A stretch of 64,000 nt of DNA from Selaginella tamariscina (Eukaryota; Streptophyta; Lycopodiopsida; Selaginellales; Selaginellaceae): assembly GCA_003024785.1 (NCBI GenBank), contig PUQB01000088.1, positions 124,001 through 188,000 of the forward strand. The letters run 5' to 3'. Positions 25,342 through 35,490 of the stretch are shown here, one piece after another; within the stretch, counting starts at the first letter, position 1; every line of letters starts with the position of its first letter. Below the pieces are notes generated by a model, which made no database searches, had not been told where the DNA came from, and saw nothing but the letters and a program-made list of their open reading frames with translations. Both the position numbers and the translations under genes were made by a program.

Positions 25342-27418
25342 TTATGTACATATAACATATCGTACCTGTGCCATTAGGACTCTAATCGCTTGTCTGCAGC
25401 ATACGAAGTTTAATGCACGGGGATCAACCTTCAAAGCCTCCCTTACATTTGGCAAGTTTAAAAACTCCGCTCAATAATCACTTCCATCCTGTAATTAAAC
25501 AATTAATTATAGGACTTGTATTACATATAATATACCTGTCGACGATGGTACTTCGAGGACCGTCGGATATCAAGAAGTGTTGGGATCCCACTCGTTGTTC
25601 CAATCCAATTACACAGCTCAGTCCTTTTCTCATGTGCTGCTAGCCAATCTTCTTTTAAATATAATTAATAAAATTAAAAACATTTATTGAACAAAGTGCA
25701 ATTTAAATGTTAGAGGTTTAAATTTTAAATTTTAACTAAACTAGCCAGACTTCAATTAGATATTAAAATATTTAAGTGTAAAACTAACCTGTCAACGAGC
25801 TCAACAACTTGTTTAGCAAACTCTTCTACCATTTCGCTTTGTTTCTTGTCTAGTATTCCAAAACAAAACATGCATTTACACCTGTATACAGAGTTATAAA
25901 ACACATGTCCGTACAGAACGTGCATATATAACATATGGCGTGTGTGTACATATATGTAAAATATGGTTGTAAACATATATGTATCTGAGTTCTGGGTGGA
26001 TTAAACCATTTCCTATTGCAACACCAGCAAGTGGTATACCGTTTCCCTGTTGAAAACATATACACACACATATACATACATACATGCATACCTACACACA
26101 CACACACACACACACAACACATAGATATAGATATAATACACACATACATACATGCATGCATGCATACATACGTACGACATACATACATACATACATACAT
26201 ATACATAATACCTTTCGCCTCGTTAAGAAATAATGCGCAAGAGCAGGTATATCCAGCAAGAATCAAAGGCCTTCTCTTGAAGTCCTAATATTTATAAATT
26301 CCACTTTCAGCTCCAAACACATTAGTATAAATGGATATCGTGCACATTTATTTGTGTTTATATATACACAGATGGTACATAAGATATACATATATAAAGT
26401 GCTTAAGGTATCCATACCCGTAGGCATACATACCTACATAGATACATGTATATAATGTACACACACACACACACACACCACACAGTTGAATCTATACATA
26501 CATATTGTGTGAAAAAACTACATAGTGCATAATGTAGGTGAGCAGCTACACTCTCTTGATCCCGTGGAATCTCAGCCTCTGATGCCGCAATACTAAAGCC
26601 TGCTCCAATTGGATTGTCCACAAACAATACTCCACATCTGCATGACATATACATATCTGTAAACGTGTGTGTGTGTGTTAATTAAATTAAGTACTAACCT
26701 GCGGTTCCAAGCTCCAGAATTTGGTTTTAATACAAAATTCTCTTGAACAATCCATGGACCAAGTTCGTAAAAGCAACCAATGAGACTTGAACACCCAGGT
26801 CCACCATTTAACCATAGCATAACGGGAACATTCTCCGCATCTGGATCCGTAGCTTCGTAGTATACGTAGAAAAGACGTGATTCACTTGTGCCGCTAATTG
26901 GAAGATAACCAGATGCTGTTGGTAGTGCATTGTCTGGGAGCTTAACCTCTTCTGCGTTCAGTTTAGCCTCAAGTAACCTCGATGTTAGTGTGACCTGTAG
27001 TAATAAGCTCTGTGTGTGTATATAAGTATATACATACATAAATACGATATACAATAGTAAACATAAATATATTTTAACCTCAGTATACATCTCATACCAA
27101 GAAATATATTGACACATGGAACATGCACATACATCTCTTGTGTATGTATATGTATACACGAACATACAGCAATCAGACGCAGATATACATCTATACATAC
27201 ATAAATCTATAAATCTTAACAAAAACCCCATTACACTCGTTTATAACCAGGAAAAAACCCTGCAACAGGCTTATATGAAAATAAATAAGCACGATATAGT
27301 AGATAATATAAATGTAGTGCTATATGCGCGTATGTTTGTATATGTATACATGTGTTAATGTGTGTATAATACTTACAAATTTGACGGATTGATCTAAAGT
27401 AGACAGAGCGCCTCCCAT
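24669..27418 (-). pseudogene. Serine carboxypeptidase-like (SCPL, peptidase S10) pseudogene
   Basis: Ten exons of an S10 serine carboxypeptidase-like gene (SCPL50/51-like) can be placed on the minus strand, roughly 27418-27377, 26994-26699, 26637-26502, 26284-26212, 26046-25977, 25881-25799, 25648-25536, 25488-25376, 25266-25009 and 24755-24669. Signatures in order are SGYLPISGTSESRLFYVYYEA, VMLWLNGGPGCSS, FYELGPW, FVDNPIGAGFSIA, LAGVAIGNGLIHPEL, VLLYQAVFDAKDG (Asp region), NLTHVVLSDAGHE (His region) and VPADQPV. The nucleophile motif GESYAG is replaced by GYTCSC, so the catalytic Ser is missing. A TGA lies in frame at 25473-25471, and exon phases fail around 26212/26046, inside 25881-25799 and at 25648. 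With MGGALSTLDQ as start there is no signal peptide, unusual for this secretory family. It is most likely a decayed duplicate. Confidence 0.85.
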
Positions 27419-27899
27419 GCCTTGCCATTAAATGAAAAGGGTGTATTGAAAAACCAAAACGGCTCGCAAGCTGCATTGAATCTGAAAAAAAACACGTGTA
27501 TATGTGTATATGTGTATATGTACAACAATGTATTCATTTATGGAGGAAAAAACTTACCATAAATAAATAAATAGTGAAAATACCTTCAGGCCGCCATCCA
27601 GAGAAGGCCAACCGGCGTACGAACCCAAAAGCCCTAATTCCTTTCAAATCCAAAAGACAAACGCAAGATGCTAGGAGCATATACTCAGAATATCGATTTA
27701 GAAGCCCCCAAAATTTAGGGCTTTTGGATAAAGGAAAATGTAACTGGTATATTAAAAAAAATTGAAGTAAGCTACATAAAATAAATGCCTCACAAAAGTA
27801 TCCAACACACAGTACAGGTTACAACAATTATATAAATTAGAATTATGTACATATAATGTATACATGCACACACATAATTTTGTGTGTGTGTGTGTGTAC
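27419..27899. other. Spacer between divergent SCPL and PPR relics
   Basis: AT-rich spacer ending in a (TG)n tract (27881-27897) just before the PPR start. The short AAAGCCCTAATTCC near 27628 is telo-box-like. No gene was recognised. Confidence 0.4.
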
Positions 27900-29502
27900 A
27901 TGAACAATATGAAAGCGTGTATGTCAGAATTAATATGGTGTTTTCAGGAAAGAGAATATCTCAAAAAATATGATAAACTATGGAGCTCGAGTGTTAAACC
28001 AAGCGGTTTAGTGGTACTTGAAGCACTCAAGGAATGCAGTCGCTACAAGGACTTAGTTACAGGAAGGTTGCGTGCGCGTGCGTACGCGAGTGGGAGCGGA
28101 TATGTATATACACACACTCACACATACAGATATATATCCATACATACATACATACATACACACATATATATGTATGTATGTATATGTGTATATATATATG
28201 CACAGGTATATAATTCTTCTTTACCAGGAGAATACATCGAAGCATAGTGGAAAACGGAGGCAAACAACTCAACTTTAATATAAGCAGTACACTTCTGGAC
28301 ATGTATATTAAATGCAGGTGAATACACACTTTTGTCACGCTATTAATCAATGTATGCATTTATGACACATATGTAAACACACACACACACACATTGCAGG
28401 AGCATGGAGGAGGCTCGTGGCATATTTGAGAGTATGACATATCGAAATGTGGTAAACTGGAATTGTATTATTTCCGGATATGCTGAGGACAATGGTAAAC
28501 TTGCACTTGAGTTTTACACACGAATGCAATACGAATGTGTTCCTGATCACATGACTTTCCTTGCTGCACTCATTCTTGCTGCAAAAGAACAAGGTATTCA
28601 CGCGTGTGTGTGTGTGTGAGGGAACTAGCTACATATGTGTATGTAGCCTATGTATGAACATGGCACACAGTTGGATATGTACATAACAGGGACAATGGTA
28701 AATGGAAACATGTTTAAAATCGTGTCTTTAAAGAAAGTAAAGGCCATACACACAGATGCTACAGCCAAACGAGAACTTCATAACTATGTAGCGAATATGC
28801 TCGTTGACACGTATGCAAAGTGTGGCAGCATGGAATATGCTCGTCAAGTGTTTGAGAATATGCAACGGGACGTTGTTTCATGGAACTGCATCATCTCCGG
28901 ATACGTTGAAAGGTGCTCTCTCTCTCTCTCTACACACACACACATGTGTGTGTGTGTGTATTTATACAGCTATATATGTTTACCAGAACACCAGAGACTG
29001 CTTTGGAGTTTTATGCAAGAATGTTACAAGAAGGGCTTACTCCACATTGTGTAACCCTACTTGCAGCACTTAAAGCCTGTGTAAATACAATTAAGAACAA
29101 CCCAAACCCAAGTTTATCGAGATGCCTTTTAAGGGGAAAACAAATCCACTCTCAAGCCACATTTACAGGTAATAACACACACGTGCGCAAGCACACATAC
29201 TCACATTACACACACACGCATATAACGTATCTCTTAGTTGAATAGGAGATGACCATGATATATATGTGAGAACGACTTTACTGGACATGTAAAGTGTGGA
29301 TGTTTACAAGAAGCACGAAGTCTCTTTGAAGGAATGAACAATCCCAGTATTGTCTCCTGGACTGCCATGATTGCGGGATGTGTGGAATGCGGGGAAGCAC
29401 AACTTGCCTTAGATTTCTTTGAAAGAATGCAAAAGGATGGAAGGTATAGACACATACACACGTATGACATGCGTGTATATGATATCATCTACCTCTCTCC
29501 AT

Positions 29503-29534
<32 letters not shown>

Positions 29535-30909
29535 CTGTGTGTGTGTGTTATGTTCTTGTTTCTACAGGTGTATACCGAACCGTGTAACTTTCCTTGCTGT
29601 GTTCAAAGCATACGCGGTTTTGGCTGGGAAAGAAGAGAGAAAGCCCGTAAAGTTGGGGATTCTAGCAAAAGCAAGAGAACTACATCGTCAAGCAGGAGAA
29701 TCCCATGAACAACACATGTTCTGTTCAAACGCTCTATTAGATATGTATGCAAAATGCGGCAGTATGTGTATTGTGGAGCTGCATGATTCTGGGATATGCG
29801 GAGAATGGGAAGCCCGAGCTCGGCCTGGAGTTTTATTACCGTATGCACAAAGTTCCAGGACTCCGTAAGTCGTGTTTATATATGCATATACACATACATA
29901 CATACGTACGTATACATATAGTGTGAGTGTGAGTGTGTATAGGGCCAGATGCGGCAGCTTTAGTGGCAGCTCTTGTGGCATGTGCAAGCCTTGGAGAGAA
30001 GAAGAGAACGTGCCTGTGAGAATAGAGAGCCTGGAAAAGGGAAGGCAATCCACCTACATGTTAGAGAGTCAGCACACTCACGTCTTGACAGCCCTCATCG
30101 ACATGTATGGGAAATGCGGGAGCCTGGTTGACGCACAAGAGGTGTTCGACGGCATAGAAGTGTGTCGTCCAGCAGTGTGAAACTCCCTCATCTCGGCTTA
30201 TGCGGGAAACCAAGGGCACGAGAGGGTCGCACTAGAGCTCTTCTGGAGAATGAGACAGGTACAAATCCCACTATGTGTCTGTCTTCAAGGCGTGTGGTGT
30301 TCTGGGGTTCCTCGAGACTGGGAGAGCCCTCGAAGACGAAATACATCCAGACTTGTACAACTCGCTTCTTATGTGTTTCCTTGTGGATTTCTACTGCAAG
30401 TGTGCTACTCAGAGTCTTTAAGAAGGCGCCCCGCTTGAGGAGCGTTAGCATGTGGAACGCACTATTGGATGGTTACAGCCGGACCGGAGACCACGGAAGT
30501 GTGTTTAAGGTTTTCCACGAGATGGTCGATGTTGAGAAGGTTACACCAGATAGTGTAACCTTCTTAACTGTTCTTACCTCGTGTAGTCACACAGGTTAAA
30601 CTCTTTCATTGCCTTGACTCTGCACCATGCTCCCTGTAACTCTCCATATAGACCATGACCCAGAGAGAGCGAAGGAGATCTTTCTTGAAATGACACAGAT
30701 ATACGGTGTTGTGCCGGATGTTAAATATTGTGGATCTCCTGGGGCGTGCAAACATGTTGGAAGAAGCCGTCTCTATTATAGAAGGTATGCCTGTGAGGGT
30801 GATGTGGATCGAGGAGAGGCTTAGTGCGGCCTATGTAGCGATGCGAATATATACAGGCAACCCTAACCCTAGCAGACGTGTAGAGAATATTCCATTGTTT
30901 TATAAATAA
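27900..30909 (+). pseudogene. Intron-bearing PLS-class PPR pseudogene
   Basis: The plus strand carries successive PPR motifs of a PLS-class protein split by short introns. Recognisable are an N-terminal VVLEALKECSRYKDL (exon 27900-28066), NISSTLLDMYIKC (28228-28317), SMEEARGIFESM and NVVNWNCIISGYAE (28400-28593), a third module ending VVSWNCIISGYVER (to 28912), PETALEFYARMLQEG, SIVSWTAMIAGCVECGE, NRVTFLAVFKAYAVL, TALIDMYGKCGSLVDAQEVF, SVSMWNALLDGYSRTGDHG and a terminal VDLLGRANMLEEAVSIIEGMP E-type region. The frame shifts repeatedly after about 29270, and the stretch after KCGSM (near 29760) lacks the usual start of the next motif. Introns such as 28913-28985 and 29451-29570 are mostly CA/TG repeats. 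In a living copy the product would bind organelle RNA. This copy is dead. Confidence 0.85.
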
Positions 30910-30910
30910 A
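30901..30910 (+). promoter_or_regulatory. Candidate TATA box
   Basis: TATAAATAAA lies 30 bp upstream of the ATG at 30940, which would leave a very short 5' UTR. It overlaps the last codons of the PPR relic. Weak evidence on its own. Confidence 0.3.
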
Positions 30911-30939
30911 TTAGAAAAGAGATCTGTGTAACCTTAGGT

Positions 30940-31329
30940 ATGAAGAATTTTTCGAAGATGGGTTTACTAGCGAGGGTGGCGGTTTTATTAATTCTACTGC
31001 AAGGATCTCAAGGAGTAAAGGAAAATTTACTACCTCGTTCTTCTCTTAAAAGAAAGGACTTTGTTACAAGCCCTAATTCAATCTCACCCATTCTAATGCG
31101 TTCACCAGCGCTTGCATTGTTTACACCGGTGTCTACTCCAATACCTGCTCCTTTTACTGTGGCACCGTCGCCTAGCCCGACTGCTCCCGAGAAGACGAGG
31201 CCAGACCCACCTCCCTACCACCAAACCTCTTGGAAAACTATAATTCTGGGTTTACTAGGGTTTTTAGCGGTTATTGGGACAATAGTCGTCGTACTGGTTT
31301 GTAAATGTTACAAAAATAATAGTTATTAA
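30940..31329 (+). CDS. Small signal-peptide / single-pass membrane protein
   Basis: This is an uninterrupted 129-residue open frame of a type I membrane protein. Residues 1-25 form a signal peptide (basic start, VAVLLILL core, GSQG before the likely cut). Residues 26-98 are an extracellular stalk that becomes Pro/Ser/Thr-rich (TPVSTPIPAPF, APSPSPTAP, DPPPY). Residues 100-121 are a hydrophobic helix (IILGLLGFLAVIGTIVVVLV). The short tail CKCYKNNSY is basic and cytosolic. The stalk resembles arabinogalactan-type or receptor-like stalks, but I recognise no family. It starts 31 bp after the PPR relic and is tail-to-tail with the minus-strand PPR gene. Compositional order and an intact frame argue for a real gene. 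Lack of a known family keeps confidence moderate. Confidence 0.5.
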   Translation: MKNFSKMGLLARVAVLLILLQGSQGVKENLLPRSSLKRKDFVTSPNSISPILMRSPALALFTPVSTPIPAPFTVAPSPSPTAPEKTRPDPPPYHQTSWKTIILGLLGFLAVIGTIVVVLVCKCYKNNSY

Positions 31330-31394
31330 AGCTTCTTCTGATATGTATATATACATGTGTGTATGTGTGTGAGAGAGCGAGAGAGACTTACGTT

Positions 31395-33511
31395 TTAGCA
31401 CTGTATACTAGCAAGTATAACATAAGGTGAGGAGCTAGTAGGGGCCAACTCCATAGCTTCTATGGCAGCCAAAGTACCATTATCCACATCACTATGCAGT
31501 TTACAAGCACTGAGAAGCGTGCCCCACGCTACATCATCTGGCGTATACGGCATCTCACACATAATCTCCTTGGCTTCCTCAAGAAACCCGCTCCGTCCGA
31601 GGATATCTATCAGGCAGCCGTAGTGCTCCCTCGTCGGTTCCATGCTATGGTCGCATACCATAAGTACGTAAAACCGACAGGCTTGTTCCAGGAGCCCGGC
31701 GTGGACACAGGCTTGCAAAATGGTTATGAACGACACCCGGTCGAGCTCCACACCGGCGAGCTGCATACTGCAGATGAGTCTATAGCACGATTGCAGTCTC
31801 CCGCTTGGTAAGCTGCAGTAATCATGGCCGTCCATGACACGACGTTCCTCTCTGGCATGGCCTCGAACAAACTATCGGCGTCGTCGTAATGGCCATTCTG
31901 TGCATTTCCTGTCACAATGCTGTTCCACGACACTAAGTCCCAGGCCGGCATGCCGTCGAACACATCTTTCGCTTCCTGCAGTTCCATGTTCTGGGCGTAC
32001 GCCGAGATCATTGCATCCCACACCCTCACATCTCGCTGCGTGGCCTCTTCGAACACCTCCTTCGCTTCCTCAAGGCGCCCGTTCTTCGCACACGCAGAGA
32101 TCATACCAGTGTACGCCATCACGTAGCCGCCGGGAATGCGTTTGTATATCGGCCTCGCCTCTTCAAGCAGACCGAGTTGGCCATACAAGCAGACCATCGC
32201 GCAGCTGGCAGCCGCTGTGTGCTCGGGCATCCTGTCCCACGTGCTCCTCGCAACTTCTGGATGCCCGTTTTGGGCGTATGCCAAGACCATTGCAGACCAG
32301 GCTATGGAATCCCTTTCTTGCATCCTTGTGAAGAGCTCTTCTGCTTGGTCAACCGAGCCAGTTTGTGTATAGCCTTGTATCATGGCCGTCCATGCCACCA
32401 GGTTCCTCGCTGGCATCCTCTCGAAGAACTCTGCAGCTGCTTCCATGTTCGCTTGCATGGTATTCGCTGTAACCATGAGAGACCATACGAAGACATCTCG
32501 CTCCGGCATGCGGTGGAATATATCCCTCGCAAGGTCGATATGCCCGTTTTGTGCATATGTACGTATCATCTCAGTAGAAGCTATTAAGTTGTCCTCTTGA
32601 ATCGTGTTGTAAGCCTCCATAGCTTCGTTGAGAAACCCTCTATCGCCGTAGCTCGATATCATGCTCACAATCGCTGCACTCGTCCGTTCCGGCATCTTCT
32701 GCAGCACAAACTCTGCATCTTGCATCTTCCCTGAGACCGAGAGAGCCTGGACAAGCGTGGTCCAGCAGATGGGGTTCCTGTCACGCATGTTTTCGAAGCA
32801 TACCTTAGCCTCCTGCAGGTACCCATTCGCGGCAAATGCATTGAGCATCGCGTTCCATGTCACCTGGTTTCTCTGCGGCATGCGCTCGAAGAACTCAAAC
32901 GCTGGTTTCATTTGGGAATCCTCAGAGGAGGCAGTCACCATTGTGGTCCAGGAAACCACGTCTTTCTCTGGCATGCTATCGAAGAAACGCTTCGTCTCCT
33001 GAAAATACCCTTTCTGGGCATTTGCAGCAAGAACACTGTTCCATGAAATAACATCCCACTCCGGCATCCTGTTTAGAGCGGAGTTCGCTTCCTGTGTATA
33101 AGAATTCTCTGCATAAGCGAGTGTGAGTGTATTCCAGACGACCAAGTTCCTCTCGGGCATTCTATCGAATACATTCTTAGCTTCTTGGAGATGCCCGGAC
33201 TGGGAATATGCACCAAGCATGATACTCCACGAGAAGAGATTTGGGTCGGAGATTGTTTCGAATACTTTGACTGCATTTTCGAGGCTTCCACACTTGCTAT
33301 ACATTTGTATGAGGAGGTTCTTTAGATATCTGTCGTCTTTGTGTTCGCTGTGTAGGATGCGTGCGTGAACACGCCTTGCTGTGTGTAGATCTCTGGAAAT
33401 GGAGCACCCTTTCACTAGACGGATTAAGACTTCCAATGTCTCTGAATTACCAAATTTCATATCATTTAGAAACGCAAGTTTTGTGCTTGTGTGTATACAC
33501 CACCACCACAC
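31395..33511 (-). CDS. PPR protein with tandem 31-residue S motifs (frame break near 31780)
   Basis: A single-exon minus-strand frame of 595 codons from 33511 encodes about 58 leading residues and then 17 consecutive 31-residue PPR motifs of the S type (for example NVVSWTAMI, DLVSWNSIV, with ends like EAKEVFDRMPER). Near 31780, inside the last motif, the frame shifts by one base. The other frame continues with GVELDRVSFITILQACVHAGLLEQ, EHYGCLIDILGRSGFLEEA and an E-like end LLSACKLHSDVD, SSPYVILASIQC, stopping at 31395. About 700 residues would result if the shift is not real. No DYW deaminase domain follows. Such proteins bind organelle transcripts, one base per motif, in editing or processing. 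It may be a recent pseudogene or contain a sequencing error. It lies tail-to-tail with the small membrane-protein gene. Confidence 0.8.
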
Positions 33512-34140
33512 TCACATATTATACGTGTGTATACTGAGAGAAACTCAAACTTTGAATGTTCTTAATATGTTTTATCTTTTTTAATATATAACTAATTTAT
33601 TTAATAAATATGAACTTTAACGATTATTTCTAAATTAAATAAGGGCGTTGGACGTCAACACATGTGTGTATGTGAATCATGTAATATAGAAAAAATGAAT
33701 TTGAAATCTATTTAGTTATTGCTTATAATGAATACAAAAACTAGAATATATTTTTATTGTTATAGTATGGTGATTTTAAGAACATATAGGAATATATATG
33801 CTTTTTAAAGAAATATGAACACGAATATACATGTAAAAGAATATACAGAAATTATTATTTAATAATAAGTAGTTTTTATGTTGTTAATAATTGAGAAGTA
33901 AGGCATTATATATAAAAAAGAAATTATATTGCGTTTAAATAAATATATTTATAATCATAAATTATAAATTTAAAATAATAATTTATAAGTTAATTACATT
34001 TATAAGAAATTTAAATTCTAATAGATTGAAATACATATTAAGCATAATTAGTTTATGCATATATGATTTGTTTTTTATGTTATAATATAAATTAATATTT
34101 AAGTTAGGTAACTTACATTTTACCTTCCAATGTTTTGTCG
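33512..34140. other. AT-rich intergenic stretch
   Basis: Upstream flank of the S-array PPR gene. Very AT-rich, with no gene or repeat family recognised. Confidence 0.5.
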
Positions 34141-34260
34141 CAAGTGTGCTAGTATGGAGGATGCACTCAGAGTCTTTAAGAAGGCGCCCCGCTTGAGGAG
34201 CGTTAGCATGTGGAACGCACTATTGGATGGTTACAGCCGGACGGGAGACCACGGAAGTGT
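34141..34260 (+). pseudogene. Detached PPR exon shard, near-identical to 30397-30502
   Basis: This 120-bp piece matches 30397-30502 of the PPR relic at all but one base, apart from 14 bp (AGTATGGAGGATGC) present only here. The extra bases restore the normal motif KCASMEDALRVFKKAP, so the shard keeps a state the larger relic has lost. It encodes SVSMWNALLDGYSRTGDHG. AT-rich DNA surrounds it on both sides. Confidence 0.85.
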
Positions 34261-34789
34261 CTTTTTCATGGGCATACATTAAACTTTTTAATATATGATA
34301 AATATTTAAGGTTACATGTAATCATGCATATTATGTGAGTTTGCATACACCACTTAGTAATGTAAACACATCTATGTGTGTATCATCATAGAACACGTTC
34401 GGATTAAATTTAAAATATGTATAAAACAATATAAACATATTTAATGAGATATAAATATTTAATACTTGTCTATAATTAATATATAAATCAGTTAGCCCAA
34501 TTTTGTCTTTATACTAAAAAAAATTTAAGTTATTATTACTAACTATAAGATTAATATATATAATGTAATATAGTGTTGTAACATCATGTCTGTAAGAGCG
34601 TGGAGATGGTGATAATAAATAAATTGGCAAGTGGCAATTTTATATGGAATATAAAACATCTCATTGTAAATTTCATGTACAAGTGGCATTTTTGAAAAAA
34701 TATTGAGTGGTCGTTTTAATGCAATGTCATGTTTACTGTCCGCATGATATTCATGCATGGGCATCAAGTAACTTTCTCCATTTCTCACT
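34261..34789. other. AT-rich intergenic stretch
   Basis: Nothing recognised apart from simple AT-rich sequence. Confidence 0.45.
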
Positions 34790-35490
34790 TTGTGACCTAG
34801 TCTATTCACAGAGTGAAGAGCCATTTCACTTAATTTGGTTTATGAAATGAAATACTATATCACTTCACGATCACATCAAATGACAAAGTGAAGTACATTT
34901 TCACTCTATGACATAGTTATGAACACGGTCGGGATCCTGACCATGTTCACCATGTTTGTGAACAGTGTTTCATGTTACGAACATAGGCCGTGATCCCGGC
35001 GACCATGGCCAGGATCATGGCTCGTGTTCGTAACATGAAACACTGTTCAGAATATTCTCGAACGAATATATTTGTAGAATATGCTTTCTAGGGTGCACGG
35101 CGTCACATAGCAATCCAGGGTGCATGCAGTAATTCAAGGCACGGCAGTAACAATCCAAGGCACAACAAACATGGCGAGGTTGAAGATGACGACGAGATGT
35201 AGGATATTTGAGTAGTTTATAGGTGTGAAGTAGTTTATGTGTAAATAAAAATACTAATAATAATATAATAAAAAATAGCATATTCCTAGAATAATATAAT
35301 TTAAAAAAATAGTATATTCCTAAAATATTCACTAGAATATTCGTGATCCATTGTGAGCCGTGATTGTGTTTCGTGGTCGGGTTCCTAAAATTTAAGGCTC
35401 GTGTTCGTGTTCGTAACTATGCTTTATGAACCAATTCACTCACAAAGTGAGCAATTGTCTCACTTCGTGAACCATTCAAATTAACTAAAT
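34790..35490. repeat. Candidate foldback element with nested palindromes
   Basis: The outer parts carry inverted similarity: CATAGTTATGAACACG at about 34911-34926 against CGTGTTCGTAACTATG at about 35408-35423, with AGTGA/TCACT-rich stretches outside both. Inside, 34960-34983 and 35025-35048 are perfect 24-bp inverted copies with a 41-bp loop. The symmetry suggests a non-autonomous foldback or MITE-like element. The outer ends and any target duplication could not be fixed. Confidence 0.5.
34960..35048. repeat. Perfect 24-bp inverted repeat (hairpin)
   Basis: Arms 34960-34983 and 35025-35048 are exact reverse complements. The 41-bp loop is itself rich in short GATC/CATGG palindromes. Confidence 0.85.

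Noticed and set aside
25850-26288. Open frames rich in Tyr, Val, Cys, His and Thr over (CATA)n and (CA)n tracts
   Set aside because: These are translations of microsatellites in SCPL introns. The same applies to similar frames at 28057-28359 and 24982-25341.
32177-32587. 136-codon plus-strand frame and several others inside 31834-33584
   Set aside because: They are shadows of the minus-strand S-array PPR gene, whose repeat periodicity keeps other frames open.
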